Shown: positions 36,840 to 45,818, numbered from the stretch's first letter. The stretch is DNA of 64,000 nt from Bacillus sp. NTK071 (GCF_017303315.1 NZ_JAFKOI010000003.1:202832-266831), one strand, 5' to 3'. The notes: generated by a model not told the origin, from the sequence alone. Program-made: numbers and translations.

Positions 36840-37352
36840 TTAGAACGGCAAGTCATCATCTGAAATGTCGATCGGCTTGCCATCGCTCGCAAACGGGTCA
36901 TCTCCAAAATTGGAGTGATCACGGTTGTTATCACGATTTTGGTTCTGATTCCCGTAACCGCCGGTTTCTCTGTTTTGGTTGCCGCCACCGTAGTTGCTAC
37001 TGTTGCTGCTTCCGCCACCGCCCTGGTTTGCACCTTTAGGCTCGAGAAATTGGACGCTTTCAGCCATCACTTCTGTCACAAACACACGCTGTCCCTGGCT
37101 ATTATCATAAGAGCGAGTCTGAACTCGTCCATCTACACCAGCAAGGCTGCCTTTTTTCAAGAAATTGGCTGCATTTTCTGCCTGTCTGCGCCATACAACA
37201 ATGTTGATGAAATCAGCTTCGCGGTCTCCCTGCTGATTCGTAAACGGGCGATTTACAGCAAGTGTAAAGTTCGCTACCGCTACGCCACTCGGGGTATAAC
37301 GCAATTCAGGGTCTTTTGTTAAACGTCCAACTAATACGACGCGATTCAGCAT
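36840..37352 (-). CDS. ssb: single-stranded DNA-binding protein
   Basis: SSB of 170 residues. N-terminal OB fold ([20 protein letters not shown] ... [20 protein letters not shown]), a Gly/Asn/Gln-rich flexible linker (~112-155), and the acidic C-terminal tip DISDDDLPF that recruits replication and repair proteins. It corresponds to SsbA, the essential replication SSB, by length, tip and location between rpsF and rpsR. Confidence 0.98.
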   Translation of the reverse strand: MLNRVVLVGRLTKDPELRYTPSGVAVANFTLAVNRPFTNQQGDREADFINIVVWRRQAENAANFLKKGSLAGVDGRVQTRSYDNSQGQRVFVTEVMAESVQFLEPKGANQGGGGSSNSSNYGGGNQNRETGGYGNQNQNRDNNRDHSNFGDDPFASDGKPIDISDDDLPF

Positions 37353-37378
37353 CAGAACCCCTCCTATTTATAGAACAA

Positions 37379-37675
37379 TTACTTTTTAGCTTCTTCTAGG
37401 TTGATCGTCATGAAACGAAGAACATCGTCGTTGATTTTCATCAAACGGCTGAATTCATCAATCGCTTCAGTGTTACTGTTAATGTTAAGAAGCATGTAGA
37501 TCCCGCTGTTGAAATTCTCGATTTCATAAGCAAGACGCTTCTTACCCATTTCTTTAGTTTCATTAATTTCCGCACCATTGTCAGTAAGGATTCCGTTGAA
37601 ACGCTCGACAAGAGCTTTCTGTGCATCCTCTTCAATGTTTGGACGGATAATGTACATAATTTCGTAGTTACGCAT
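37379..37675 (-). CDS. rpsF: 30S ribosomal protein S6
   Basis: S6 of 98 residues beginning [20 protein letters not shown]. The start is the ATG at 37675 with AAGGAGGTG 7 bases upstream; the GTG three codons earlier overlaps the ribosome binding site. It pairs with S18. First gene of rpsF-ssb-rpsR, preceded by a structured leader likely read by the S6:S18 complex. Confidence 0.98.
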   Translation of the reverse strand: MRNYEIMYIIRPNIEEDAQKALVERFNGILTDNGAEINETKEMGKKRLAYEIENFNSGIYMLLNINSNTEAIDEFSRLMKINDDVLRFMTINLEEAKK

Positions 37676-37676
37676 T

Positions 37677-37723
37677 CCGTTCACCTCCTTTTGGTCTAAC
37701 GGCTCTTAACTGGAATTAAGAGC
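37677..37723 (-). promoter_or_regulatory. S6:S18-type mRNA leader of rpsF
   Basis: In the minus-strand transcript a stem GCTCTTAA/TTAAGAGC (37716-37723 with 37702-37709) is followed directly by CCGTT (37698-37702), which can pair with AACGG (37677-37681) lying between the ribosome binding site and the ATG. The CCG following a stem is the hallmark of the known S6:S18-binding leader used for autoregulation of rpsF operons; here the pairing would enclose the Shine-Dalgarno sequence. Confidence 0.6.
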
Positions 37724-37837
37724 AAGGAGTAAGTATACAAAGATAATTACTCACAGCTTTAGATTATACCAAATTAATTCTTTATTAGCAAGTCCACGTT
37801 TCAATTGGACTTTTTTCTTAGAAAACAATACTGTAGG

Positions 37838-37980
37838 CTGATTGATTTCCGCTCCAGGATGCTCGCTTTCCGCGGGGCGGGCGCTGAGCCTCCTCGGCGC
37901 AAAAGAACATTGTGCCTGTGGGGTCTCACCTGTCCCGCTAGTCCCGCAGGAGTCGAGCATCCTTCCGCTCCGATCAGCTA
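37838..37980. repeat. Bacillaceae non-coding interspersed repeat (long copy)
   Basis: A GC-rich, non-coding element in an AT-rich gap. It has inverted arms (AGGATGCTCG near the left, CGAGCATCCT near the right) and the words TTTCCGCTCC, GCGGGGCGGG, GAGCCTCCTCGGCGC and CTGTCCCGC that I recall from repeats scattered through many Bacillaceae genomes. It is flanked by an 11-bp direct repeat TGGACTTTTTT (37806-37816 and 37985-37995). A second, shortened copy lies at 51215-51285. Mobility is unproven. Confidence 0.65.
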
Positions 37981-38041
37981 AAAGTGGACTTTTTTAAGAA
38001 AATCCGTTCAAAAACAAAAATCTATTACAAAAGCACCTATC

Positions 38042-39142
38042 TTAAACGTTAAAACGGAAATGGATAACGTCTCCGTCTTTTACGATGTACTCTTTTCCTT
38101 CAAGACGAACTTTTCCTTTTTCCTTTGCAATAGCCATTGTACCAGCTTCAACTAGGTCATCATAAGCGACAATTTCAGCACGGATGAAACCACGTTCAAA
38201 GTCGGTGTGGATGATTCCTGCTGCTTGAGGAGCTTTCATACCAAGACGGAATGTCCATGCGCGAACTTCTTGCTCACCTGCAGTGAAATAAGTAGCTAGA
38301 CCTAGAAGATCATAAGAAGCACGAATCAATTTGTTTAATCCAGGTTCAGAAATACCGATATCTTCAAGGAATGCATCTTTCTCTTCGCCATCAAGCTCAG
38401 CAAGTTCAGACTCAATCTTCGCACAAACAACAATAACCTCTGCGCCTTCTTTCGCAGCATACTCCCGGACTTTAGCAACATATTCGTTGTCAGTTGGATC
38501 GAGAAGATCATCTTCATCAACGTTTGCTACATAAAGAACAGGCTTCTTCGTCAACAAATGATAACCGTAAACAATTCTCTCTTCTTCTTCAGTTAGCTCT
38601 ACGCTTCGAGCTGGCTGTTCTTCTTCGAACGCTTCCTTAAGCTTTGTGAGTACATTAAACTCAGCTAACGCTTCTTTATCTTTTTGTTTCGCCATTTTTT
38701 GAACGCGAGCAATACGCTTTTCCACTGATTCAAGATCGGCAAGAACAAGCTCAAGGTTAATCGTTTCGATATCAGAAATTGGATCTACTTTACCAGAAAC
38801 GTGTGTAATATTCTCATCATCAAAACAACGAACAACTTGAGAGATAGCGTCTACTTGACGAATGTGAGAAAGGAATTTATTACCAAGCCCCTCACCTTTA
38901 CTAGCTCCTTTTACAATGCCCGCGATATCAGTAAATTCAAATGCAGTTGGTATAGTTTTCTTTGGCTTAACAAGTTCTGTTAATTTCTGAAGACGCTCAT
39001 CAGGGACTTCAACAATTCCTACGTTAGGATCAATCGTACAGAATGGATAGTTAGCTGATTCTGCTCCAGCTTGTGTAATTGCGTTAAATAAAGTTGACTT
39101 CCCTACATTAGGAAGCCCTACAATACCGGTGGTTAATGCCAT
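38042..39142 (-). CDS. ychF: redox-regulated ATPase YchF
   Basis: An Obg-family P-loop NTPase that prefers ATP, 366 residues. G1 GLPNVGKSTLFNAIT, G3 DIAGIVKGASKGEGLG, the NVDE-type non-canonical G4 (YVANVDEDD), and a C-terminal TGS domain (AWTFRLGMKAPQAAGIIHTD). It binds ribosomes and is implicated in translation and stress response. The start is ATG 39142 with AAGGAG 8 bases upstream. No terminator is clear before the repeat at 37838. Confidence 0.97.
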   Translation of the reverse strand: MALTTGIVGLPNVGKSTLFNAITQAGAESANYPFCTIDPNVGIVEVPDERLQKLTELVKPKKTIPTAFEFTDIAGIVKGASKGEGLGNKFLSHIRQVDAISQVVRCFDDENITHVSGKVDPISDIETINLELVLADLESVEKRIARVQKMAKQKDKEALAEFNVLTKLKEAFEEEQPARSVELTEEEERIVYGYHLLTKKPVLYVANVDEDDLLDPTDNEYVAKVREYAAKEGAEVIVVCAKIESELAELDGEEKDAFLEDIGISEPGLNKLIRASYDLLGLATYFTAGEQEVRAWTFRLGMKAPQAAGIIHTDFERGFIRAEIVAYDDLVEAGTMAIAKEKGKVRLEGKEYIVKDGDVIHFRFNV

Positions 39143-39313
39143 CTCGGTCACTCCTTCAATGTATCTGCCTCTAAAGGCGTTATTTTTTATAGAAGATGGC
39201 TTGGATTAGCCATTTATAGACTGTCTAAATGATCATGTTCAACAAAGGACATACCTTTTCCAATTATAGAGATGCAAACGTAAAAAAACAAGCGTCTGCC
39301 TTTTGTACCAAAT

Positions 39314-39341
39314 GAAAAAGACCGCCCTCATTGGACGGTCA
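39314..39341 (-). terminator. terminator of the mscS-DUF951 genes
   Basis: GACCGTCC and GGGCGGTC form a stem followed by TTTTTC on the minus strand, overlapping the stop of the DUF951 gene. Confidence 0.8.
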
Positions 39342-39536
39342 CGACTCAGCGTGTTCAAGAACCTTTTTTAGTTTTCTAGAAAATTCTTTGCGAGGGAGCA
39401 TGACACTATGTTCACACCCAAGGCATTTAATACGAATATCTGCACCCATTCGAATCACTTTCCAACGATTCTCTCCGCACGGATGAGCCTTTTTCATTTC
39501 CACCACGTCATTTAAACCAAATTCTTTATCAGACAT
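39339..39536 (-). CDS. DUF951 protein (YyzM-like)
   Basis: A 65-residue protein: FGLNDVVEMKKAHPCGENRW then GADIRIKCLGCEHSVMLPR. The C and C-x2-C cysteines suggest a small zinc ribbon. DUF951 is conserved in Firmicutes next to ychF/mscS genes; a nucleic-acid-binding role is likely but unproven. It lies 12 bases after the mscS-like gene and is probably cotranscribed. Confidence 0.9.
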   Translation of the reverse strand: MSDKEFGLNDVVEMKKAHPCGENRWKVIRMGADIRIKCLGCEHSVMLPRKEFSRKLKKVLEHAES

Positions 39537-39548
39537 AAGGATCCCCCT

Positions 39549-40427
39549 CTATGCTTTTTCTTTTTCTTTCACTTCACCCTGTTCGTCACGCTGGTACATG
39601 ACAACACGTGGGAATGGAATTTCGATACCACTTTCATCAAGTCGTTGTTTCACTGCTTTACGAATTTCTCGACCGATTACCCAATGCTCCATTGGTTGTA
39701 CTTCAGAGATGATACGTAGAACGACTTCTGATGGACCAAGATCCTGAACACCAAGATACTCTGGTTTTACAATCATGGCATCGAACTTTTCATACAACTC
39801 GTCCATTAATTCAATAATCACTTCTTCAGCTTCTTGAATTTGCTCTTCGTAAGCAATACTCACGTCTACAACAGCAATACTATTATGGATCGAGTAGTTC
39901 GTTACTTGATTTATATTACCATTCGGTAAGATATGGAGTTCTCCTGTCCAACTTTTAATCTTCGTAACACGTAAACCGATCTCTTCCACGAATCCTTCAA
40001 TACCTGAGATACGAACATAATCGCCTACTGAGAATTGTTTCTCAAAAATGATAAAGAACCCTGTGATGATATCCCGTACAAGGTTCTGTGCCCCAAAACC
40101 AACTGCTAGACCAACAACTCCAGCACCGGCAATCAAGGTGGTAACATCAACTTCAAACTCGCTTAAAATCATGACGAGGGCAATAAAGTAAACAACGTAT
40201 GTTAGGATATTTTCGATTAATCGAATGAGTGTGGCTTCCCTTCGTTCTGATAAGCGAAGCGGACTTCTTAAACGAATCGCAAAGACCTGACCTAGTGCTG
40301 ATTTTGCAATGCGAAGAAACAACCACGTCCCGAATAGAATTGCAATAATCTTAATCGTTCTGATTAACAAACCTGCCCATAGGTCTCGATTAGATAAATA
40401 GTCGTATATAGGCTCAAACCAATCCAC
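39549..40427 (-). CDS. small-conductance mechanosensitive channel, MscS family
   Basis: A 292-residue channel with three membrane helices; the pore helix region reads TLIAGAGVVGLAVGFGAQNL followed by VRDIITGFFIIFEKQFSVGD, the MscS signature, then a beta-domain (WTGELHILPNGNINQVTNYS). It opens under membrane tension to release solutes at hypo-osmotic shock. In B. subtilis an MscS protein (YyaE/YkuT type) is similarly placed. It is upstream of DUF951 in a short operon. Confidence 0.93.
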   Translation of the reverse strand: MDWFEPIYDYLSNRDLWAGLLIRTIKIIAILFGTWLFLRIAKSALGQVFAIRLRSPLRLSERREATLIRLIENILTYVVYFIALVMILSEFEVDVTTLIAGAGVVGLAVGFGAQNLVRDIITGFFIIFEKQFSVGDYVRISGIEGFVEEIGLRVTKIKSWTGELHILPNGNINQVTNYSIHNSIAVVDVSIAYEEQIQEAEEVIIELMDELYEKFDAMIVKPEYLGVQDLGPSEVVLRIISEVQPMEHWVIGREIRKAVKQRLDESGIEIPFPRVVMYQRDEQGEVKEKEKA

Positions 40428-40452
40428 CCATTATCCCTCCCAGTTTATAGTG

Positions 40453-41475
40453 CTATGATAACAAATCATACCTTTTTAGAACTGGGAAAATCAAGATAGA
40501 TGCTAAAATATAAAGATTGAGCACCCCATACAGAGGGTATAAAAAAGCAACTAACGTCGAAAAACCGAATGTCGTAAATGGAAGCATGATCGTTACGATA
40601 ATAACGGCAACCACCCATAAAGGAAGACCGAGCATATCACGAAACCGCGAAGTAAGACCAAATACGCCACTGACAGCCGTTGTATAGATGGCTGACCACA
40701 GCAGCACAGACATAATTAGAATCATATAGTAAGGATAGTTTTTTAAGATCGCAAACAATGGAATTTCATATACAAGTAAATCATGCGCAACTTGAATTAA
40801 TGATTGATTATATAGAAACGAAACTCCTCCTAAGATCAAACCACTACCTAGACTCGCAATCCAGATTTCTCCTTTTCGTTTGATTTGATGACCAACCGCT
40901 GAAAGTACTGCTACGAGAGGCAGTATATTAAGAGCTGTAAACGTAAAAGCTGCGGGCCAGTTGGACTGTTTTGTCCATTCAAACAGCAATGCTTTTGGGC
41001 TCGAATAAATAAACAGAGAAAGAACTGCAAGCAATAGAAGAATGAGTAGAGGAAGGATGATCGCATTCATGGATAACATGCCATTTATATCCCAAAAGAA
41101 AAGAATAACAACAAGAATGGCAAGAATTCCAATTCCCGACCAATATGGCAGATGAACTACTTCCATCGTTGCCCCACCGCCAGCAAACATCACAATAGTT
41201 GTTGTAAATAAATAGAGAATAATAAGTAAGTCATAGACACCCGTAAGTTTTTTGCCTACTAATCGTTCAAGTATTGGAAGGTAATGAGTGGATTTTGTTT
41301 CGTAACTTATTTTCATAATGACATAGCAACAAATGCTAAACATGATCGTAAATAATATAATAGCCAGTACGCTTTCGTGACCAAAAAATTGCCAGAGTTC
41401 CCTTCCAGAAGCATACCCCGCACCAATCATTGTTCCTAATATGAGAAACAGCCATTTCAACCCACCGCTCCACAT
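40453..41475 (-). CDS. YkvI-family membrane protein (APC-like transporter)
   Basis: A 340-residue protein with about ten membrane helices. The N-terminus WLFLILGTMIGAGYASGREL holds the broken-helix GxxxGAGYASG motif found in the LeuT/APC-fold YkvI family. The substrate is unknown, possibly an amino-acid-like solute with cation coupling. It ends 25 bases before the mscS gene and may be cotranscribed. Confidence 0.85.
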   Translation of the reverse strand: MWSGGLKWLFLILGTMIGAGYASGRELWQFFGHESVLAIILFTIMFSICCYVIMKISYETKSTHYLPILERLVGKKLTGVYDLLIILYLFTTTIVMFAGGGATMEVVHLPYWSGIGILAILVVILFFWDINGMLSMNAIILPLLILLLLAVLSLFIYSSPKALLFEWTKQSNWPAAFTFTALNILPLVAVLSAVGHQIKRKGEIWIASLGSGLILGGVSFLYNQSLIQVAHDLLVYEIPLFAILKNYPYYMILIMSVLLWSAIYTTAVSGVFGLTSRFRDMLGLPLWVVAVIIVTIMLPFTTFGFSTLVAFLYPLYGVLNLYILASILIFPVLKRYDLLS

Positions 41476-41604
41476 GCCATTCCCTCCTTCGCCAACTCAT
41501 TTATACGCTTGAAGTGAAAATACAATTTGTAAAATAGCTAGATTATGTATAGATCACATCAGAATTCCGTATACTGTTACTACTATTACAAAGGAGAGAA
41601 TCCT

Positions 41605-42234
41605 ATGAATCTTCGAGACAAGTTTTTTCAAAAAAAGCCTGCTGCGTATCGAATCCATCATGAGGATACTCTTGCTATTAAAACACTTAGTGAGAGGCTT
41701 TCAATTCTATTACCAGCACGAAGAATGGATTCAATTGTGATTGTTTGTATCGGGACGGATCGCTCAACTGGAGATGCACTCGGACCGCTAGTTGGAACCA
41801 AACTGCAGCAGTTGCAACCAAAGGCAACCGTATATGGTACGCTCGAGTCACCTGTTCATGCCGTAAATTTAAATGATGTAATGACGTCGATTAACCAACT
41901 GCATACGAAACCATTTATTATTGGAATTGATGCTTGTCTTGGAAGACTTCATTCGGTTGGCATTATTACTGCTGGTGAAGGACCTGTTAAACCTGGGGCG
42001 GGTGTTAAGAAAGAGCTTCCTGAAGTAGGAGACATTCACTTAACTGGTATTGTTAATGTGAGTGGATTTATGGAGTATTTCGTATTACAGAACACAAGAT
42101 TAAATCTTGTTATGAAGATGGCCGATGTGATGGCAAATGGCCTCTACCATTCCATTGAAACCTATGGAGTGAAAACACCTTCAGAAAAGAACAGAGTCAG
42201 CAACTGGGGTGACGATCTCCTTCAACTCCCATAA
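41605..42234 (+). CDS. yyaC: sporulation protein YyaC (spore protease-like)
   Basis: A 209-residue protein of the YyaC family, related to the GPR/HybD hydrogenase-maturation-protease fold: IVCIGTDRSTGDALGPLVGT and IIGIDACLGRLHSVGIITAG are its signatures. It is associated with sporulation and is found next to parB (spo0J) in Bacillales. The start is ATG 41605 with AAAGGAG about 8 bases upstream; the longer frame upstream is untranslated leader. Transcribed alone on the opposite strand from its neighbours. Confidence 0.93.
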   Translation: MNLRDKFFQKKPAAYRIHHEDTLAIKTLSERLSILLPARRMDSIVIVCIGTDRSTGDALGPLVGTKLQQLQPKATVYGTLESPVHAVNLNDVMTSINQLHTKPFIIGIDACLGRLHSVGIITAGEGPVKPGAGVKKELPEVGDIHLTGIVNVSGFMEYFVLQNTRLNLVMKMADVMANGLYHSIETYGVKTPSEKNRVSNWGDDLLQLP

Positions 42235-42271
42235 AGAATGCCCCTTCCGTTTATAGGAAGGGGCATTCTTT
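42233..42271. terminator. bidirectional terminator between yyaC and the DUF554 gene
   Basis: A 15-bp stem (AAGAATGCCCCTTCC with GGAAGGGGCATTCTT) and a 7-base loop between convergent genes. Confidence 0.9.
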
Positions 42272-42282
42272 ATGTCACCCAA

Positions 42283-42999
42283 TTATGAAAAGATAGTCGG
42301 TGTGAGATAAACACATGGAACAAGAATAGCTGCAATCAACAAGGCTGGTAAAAAGTTGGCTACTCTAATCTTAATAATACCTAGTAAGTTGAGCCCAATC
42401 GCAAGGATCATAATGCCACCTGCTGAAGTTACTTCTGCAATAAAAGCATTAAGAAGGCTTTGTGGGACAAACTGATTAATCTGGGATGCAAATAATGCAA
42501 TGATTCCCTGATAAATCATCACAGGAATAGCTGAAAATAAAACACCATATCCTAGAGTTGCTGTAAACATAATAGCTGTAAAACCATCGATAAGGGACTT
42601 AGTAAAAAGAATAGAATGATCATTACGGAGTCCGCTATCAAGCGCACCCAATATCGCCATTGCACCTACAACATATACGAGAGTAGCGGTTACAAAGGCT
42701 TGAGCAACGCTTCCTTCAGAAGCAGCTCCGGTCTTTCTTTCAATCCACTTTCCCAATTGATTGAGCTTCCCTTCAAGATCCCAGTATTCACCAAGTATAC
42801 CGCCAAGGACGAGGCTACCAATTACAATAAGAAACTGTTCACTCTTCATTGCCATTTGTAGTCCGATAACGGCCACAACGAGCGCTAATCCTTGCATGAT
42901 TGTTGTTTTCATGCGATCTGGGATTTTACTACTTATCGTTCCAATTAATGTGCCTACTACTATCGCTGCGCCATTTACGACCGTTCCTAAGAACACCAT
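42283..42999 (-). CDS. DUF554 family membrane protein
   Basis: A 238-residue protein with six to seven membrane helices: FLGTVVNGAAIVVGTLIGTI, QGLALVVAVIGLQMAM, FLIVIGSLVLGGILGEYWDL and others. It matches DUF554 (YqgA/YdfK-type), a membrane family without a firmly known function, possibly a transporter. It lies 11 bases after the aminotransferase-V gene, so the two are likely cotranscribed. Confidence 0.9.
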   Translation of the reverse strand: MVFLGTVVNGAAIVVGTLIGTISSKIPDRMKTTIMQGLALVVAVIGLQMAMKSEQFLIVIGSLVLGGILGEYWDLEGKLNQLGKWIERKTGAASEGSVAQAFVTATLVYVVGAMAILGALDSGLRNDHSILFTKSLIDGFTAIMFTATLGYGVLFSAIPVMIYQGIIALFASQINQFVPQSLLNAFIAEVTSAGGIMILAIGLNLLGIIKIRVANFLPALLIAAILVPCVYLTPTIFS

Positions 43000-43010
43000 G
43001 TTACCTCTCC

Positions 43011-44159
43011 TTAGCCAAAGTACCCATCCACAATTTCCTCAATCGCTTGGATTACCCTGCGAATCTCTTCTTTAGTATTATAAGGCCCTACACTCACCCT
43101 TACTGTACCATGACTACTTGTTCCAATTGTTTCATGTCCAAGAGGGGTACAATGAAGACCTGCGCGAACCGCTATTTCATAATGTTGATCAAGAATAATG
43201 GCGATTTCCTGACTATCAATACCTTCAATTGTGAAAGGAACAACACCAAGTCTTTCAGTTGCTGGACCATATACATTAACAAATTGAATCTTCTCTAAAC
43301 CATCAATAAGCATTTCCGTTAATCGTTTTTCGTGAGCATGTATAGTATCAATTCCCATTGCTTTTATAGCAGTCAGACCCGCCAATAACCCAGCAATTCC
43401 AGGAGTATTCAACGTCCCACTTTCAAGACGCTCTGGAAGAGAGTCTGGCTGATCAATCAGCTCTGAGCTGCTCCCAGTACCTCCATGATGAATGGGTGTT
43501 AATTCGATACCTTGTCCTACAATTAGCACGCCAGTTCCCTGAGGACCAAGTAACCCTTTATGACCAGGGAATGCGAGTAGATCAATGTTCATTTGATTCA
43601 TATGGATAGGTAGAATACCAGCTGTTTGTGCTGCATCTACAAGAAAAGGAATGCCTTTTTCTCGTGCCAATTCACCAATTAATTCAATTGGAACGATTTT
43701 TCCAGTTAAATTCGAACCGTGTGAAACAGCAATTAGTTTCGTGTAAGGTGTTATCTTCTTCCGGAAAGCTTCTAAATCAAACACTTCCGTTTTACCTGTA
43801 TTGAAGTAATCAACTTCAATCCCTTTTGTTTTTTTAAGATATTCAAGTGGGCGTCGAACCGAATTGTGTTCGTATGAAGTAGTTAGTACATGATCCCCTT
43901 TTTCAAATGGGAAACCTTTAATGGCCTGATTTAATGCAGCAGTTGCATTCGATGTGAAACAAACACGATCTGAATGATCAAAACCGAAAAAGCTGGCCAT
44001 TTCTAGTCTCGTACGATCAATAACGCTGCTTGCTCGCATAGACAACGCATGGCCACCTCGACCTGGATTGGCGGCATATTCTGTCATGACCTCAGTCATT
44101 GCCTGAATAACTTCAACTGGCTTCGGAAAAGATGATGCAGCTTGATCAAGATAAATCAC
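43011..44159 (-). CDS. class V aminotransferase, cysteine desulfurase-like
   Basis: A 382-residue PLP enzyme starting MIYLDQAASSFPKPVEVIQA. PLP contacts appear in SNATAALNQAI, VDAAQTAGILP (Asp and Gln) and the Schiff-base Lys in LAFPGHKGLLGPQGTG. It belongs to the cysteine desulfurase-like subgroup found near parB in Firmicutes rather than to IscS/SufS themselves; whether it mobilises sulfur is not shown. The Cys-containing loop near the C-terminus (RAGLHCTPLGHETIG) is present. Confidence 0.9.
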   Translation of the reverse strand: MIYLDQAASSFPKPVEVIQAMTEVMTEYAANPGRGGHALSMRASSVIDRTRLEMASFFGFDHSDRVCFTSNATAALNQAIKGFPFEKGDHVLTTSYEHNSVRRPLEYLKKTKGIEVDYFNTGKTEVFDLEAFRKKITPYTKLIAVSHGSNLTGKIVPIELIGELAREKGIPFLVDAAQTAGILPIHMNQMNIDLLAFPGHKGLLGPQGTGVLIVGQGIELTPIHHGGTGSSSELIDQPDSLPERLESGTLNTPGIAGLLAGLTAIKAMGIDTIHAHEKRLTEMLIDGLEKIQFVNVYGPATERLGVVPFTIEGIDSQEIAIILDQHYEIAVRAGLHCTPLGHETIGTSSHGTVRVSVGPYNTKEEIRRVIQAIEEIVDGYFG

Positions 44160-44184
44160 GTTAACACCTCAATTTATTCTTTAT

Positions 44185-44217
44185 AAAAAGCATAAACTGA
44201 GTTCAGCTTATGCTTTT
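44185..44217 (-). terminator. soj-spo0J terminator
   Basis: AAAAGCATAA/TTATGCTTTT hairpin with a T-run on the minus strand, immediately after the spo0J stop. Confidence 0.85.
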
Positions 44218-44218
44218 G

Positions 44219-45064
44219 TTAATTATCTTCTTTTTCCAGCACTTCTAGAATACGATTTAAATCCTCTTCTGAAAAGAATTCAATCTCAATTTTGCCTTTT
44301 TTCTTTGATTTTTTAATTGATACTGACGTTCCAAATCGCTCTCGAAGACTATATTCCTTCGCTTTCAAAAATGGATCTGGTTTATCTACCTTTTTTGTTT
44401 CACGTGAAACGTCTTGATTTAGTTGAGTGATTAATTGTTCCAACTGTCTAACGTTCATCTTCTCTTTCAATACTCGATCTGCAAGAGCTGTTCTTGCTTC
44501 CTTCTTCTTTAACCCAAGGATGGCACGACCATGCCCCATTGTCAGCTTACCTTCTGATATGTACTCTTGTATCTCATCTGGAAGTTGGAGCAGTCGAAGA
44601 AAGTTAGCGAGATGGGAACGACTTTTACCAAGACGGCTGGATAGTTCCTCCTGGGTAACGTCCGTTTCCTTCATCAATTTCTGATAGGCAATCGCCTCTT
44701 CAATTGGATTTAAGTTCTCACGCTGAAGGTTTTCAATGAGCGCAATCTCCATCATCTTTCTATCGGTTAATTCTTTTACGACAGCTGGAACTGTTTTTAA
44801 TCCTGCTTCTAAAGAAGCTCTGTATCGTCGTTCCCCTACTACAATTTCATACCCTTTAATACTCTGTCTTACAATCAATGGCTGAAGCACACCGAATGTT
44901 TTGATTGAAGTACTTAATTCTTCTATCGCTTCAGCGTTAAAAACCTTTCGCGGTTGGTAGGGGTTAGGACGCAATTCTTTTACCGGAATTTCTTTGACTG
45001 ACTCGTCCTCTTTCTGAGAAGGGAAAAATGCATTGATTCCCTTTCCTAATCCGCGATTAGTCAT
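44219..45064 (-). CDS. parB: chromosome partitioning protein ParB (Spo0J)
   Basis: A 281-residue CTP-dependent DNA clamp that loads at parS and spreads, recruiting condensin. The N-terminal ParB/CTPase domain has RPNPYQPRKVF and VGERRYRASLEAG (the GERRxR motif); the helix-turn-helix follows (~130-160, LSSRLGKSRSHLANFLRLLQ); a C-terminal dimerisation domain ends the protein. A parS site is inside the gene. It overlaps soj by 8 bases. Confidence 0.98.
   Translation of the reverse strand: MTNRGLGKGINAFFPSQKEDESVKEIPVKELRPNPYQPRKVFNAEAIEELSTSIKTFGVLQPLIVRQSIKGYEIVVGERRYRASLEAGLKTVPAVVKELTDRKMMEIALIENLQRENLNPIEEAIAYQKLMKETDVTQEELSSRLGKSRSHLANFLRLLQLPDEIQEYISEGKLTMGHGRAILGLKKKEARTALADRVLKEKMNVRQLEQLITQLNQDVSRETKKVDKPDPFLKAKEYSLRERFGTSVSIKKSKKKGKIEIEFFSEEDLNRILEVLEKEDN
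44396..44411. promoter_or_regulatory. parS site inside spo0J
   Basis: TGTTTCACGTGAAACG matches the parS consensus TGTTNCACGTGAAACA at 15 of 16 positions. B. subtilis carries a parS at the same place in spo0J. Confidence 0.93.
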
Positions 45065-45818
45065 TGCCTAACACTTCCTTTGCAAGTTCTAAATATACTT
45101 CTGCTCCTCGAGATTTTGGATCATATACGATAATTGGCTTCCCATGGCTTGGTGCCTCACCTAATCGCACATTACGTGGAATGATCGATCGATATACTTT
45201 TTCTTGAAAATACTTCTTCACTTCCTCTATTACCTGAATGCCAAGATTCGTTCTAGCATCAAGCATCGTGAGAAGAACTCCTTCAATTTCCAAGTTCGTG
45301 TTTAAATGTTTTTGAACTAGACGCACGGTATTAAGCAACTGGCTCAAACCTTCTAGTGCATAGTATTCACATTGAACAGGAATAAGCACTGCATCAGCAG
45401 CAGTGAGAGAATTGATTGTTAACAATCCTAGGGAAGGAGGACAATCTATTATAATATAGTCAAAGTCTTTTTCCACTTTCATGAGAGCCCTTTTTAATCT
45501 TACTTCCCGGGAAATGGTTGGGACAAGCTCAATTTCTGCACCAGCAAGTTGGATCGTCGATGGAATAACATAGAGATTTTCAACAATTGTCTCCTGAATA
45601 ATTTCTTCTGCATCTCGATCATCGACTAGAATATTATAGACACAATGTTCAATATCCCCTTTTTCTATTCCTACACCGCTTGTTGCATTTCCCTGCGGAT
45701 CAATATCAACGAGCAGTACTTTCTTTCCAAGATATGCGAGACATGCACTTACGTTTACAGACGTTGTTGTCTTCCCCACACCGCCTTTTTGATTCGCTAC
45801 AGCAATGATATTCGCCAA
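45057..45818 (-). CDS. parA: chromosome partitioning ATPase ParA (Soj)
   Basis: A 253-residue deviant Walker ATPase; the P-loop QKGGVGKTTTSVN (Lys11 and Lys16), Walker B YIIIDCPPSLGLLT and a DNA-binding basic surface identify ParA/Soj, which with Spo0J drives origin segregation and modulates DnaA. The start is set to the TTG at 45818 (ANIIAVANQKGG follows), giving the B. subtilis Soj length; the GTG at 45830 overlaps the GGGTGA ribosome binding site. A Noc-type site lies inside the gene. Confidence 0.96.
   Translation of the reverse strand: MANIIAVANQKGGVGKTTTSVNVSACLAYLGKKVLLVDIDPQGNATSGVGIEKGDIEHCVYNILVDDRDAEEIIQETIVENLYVIPSTIQLAGAEIELVPTISREVRLKRALMKVEKDFDYIIIDCPPSLGLLTINSLTAADAVLIPVQCEYYALEGLSQLLNTVRLVQKHLNTNLEIEGVLLTMLDARTNLGIQVIEEVKKYFQEKVYRSIIPRNVRLGEAPSHGKPIIVYDPKSRGAEVYLELAKEVLGND
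45502..45515. promoter_or_regulatory. Noc-binding site inside soj
   Basis: ACTTCCCGGGAAAT matches the Noc site ATTTCCCGGGAAAT at 13 of 14 positions, with an intact central palindrome. It is distinct from parS and would be bound by the Noc protein encoded next to it. Confidence 0.7.

Noticed and set aside
37751..37960. 69-codon minus-strand ORF in the gap between ychF and rpsF
   Set aside because: It lies inside the GC-rich interspersed repeat, has no ribosome binding site, and its sequence is simply the repeat translated.
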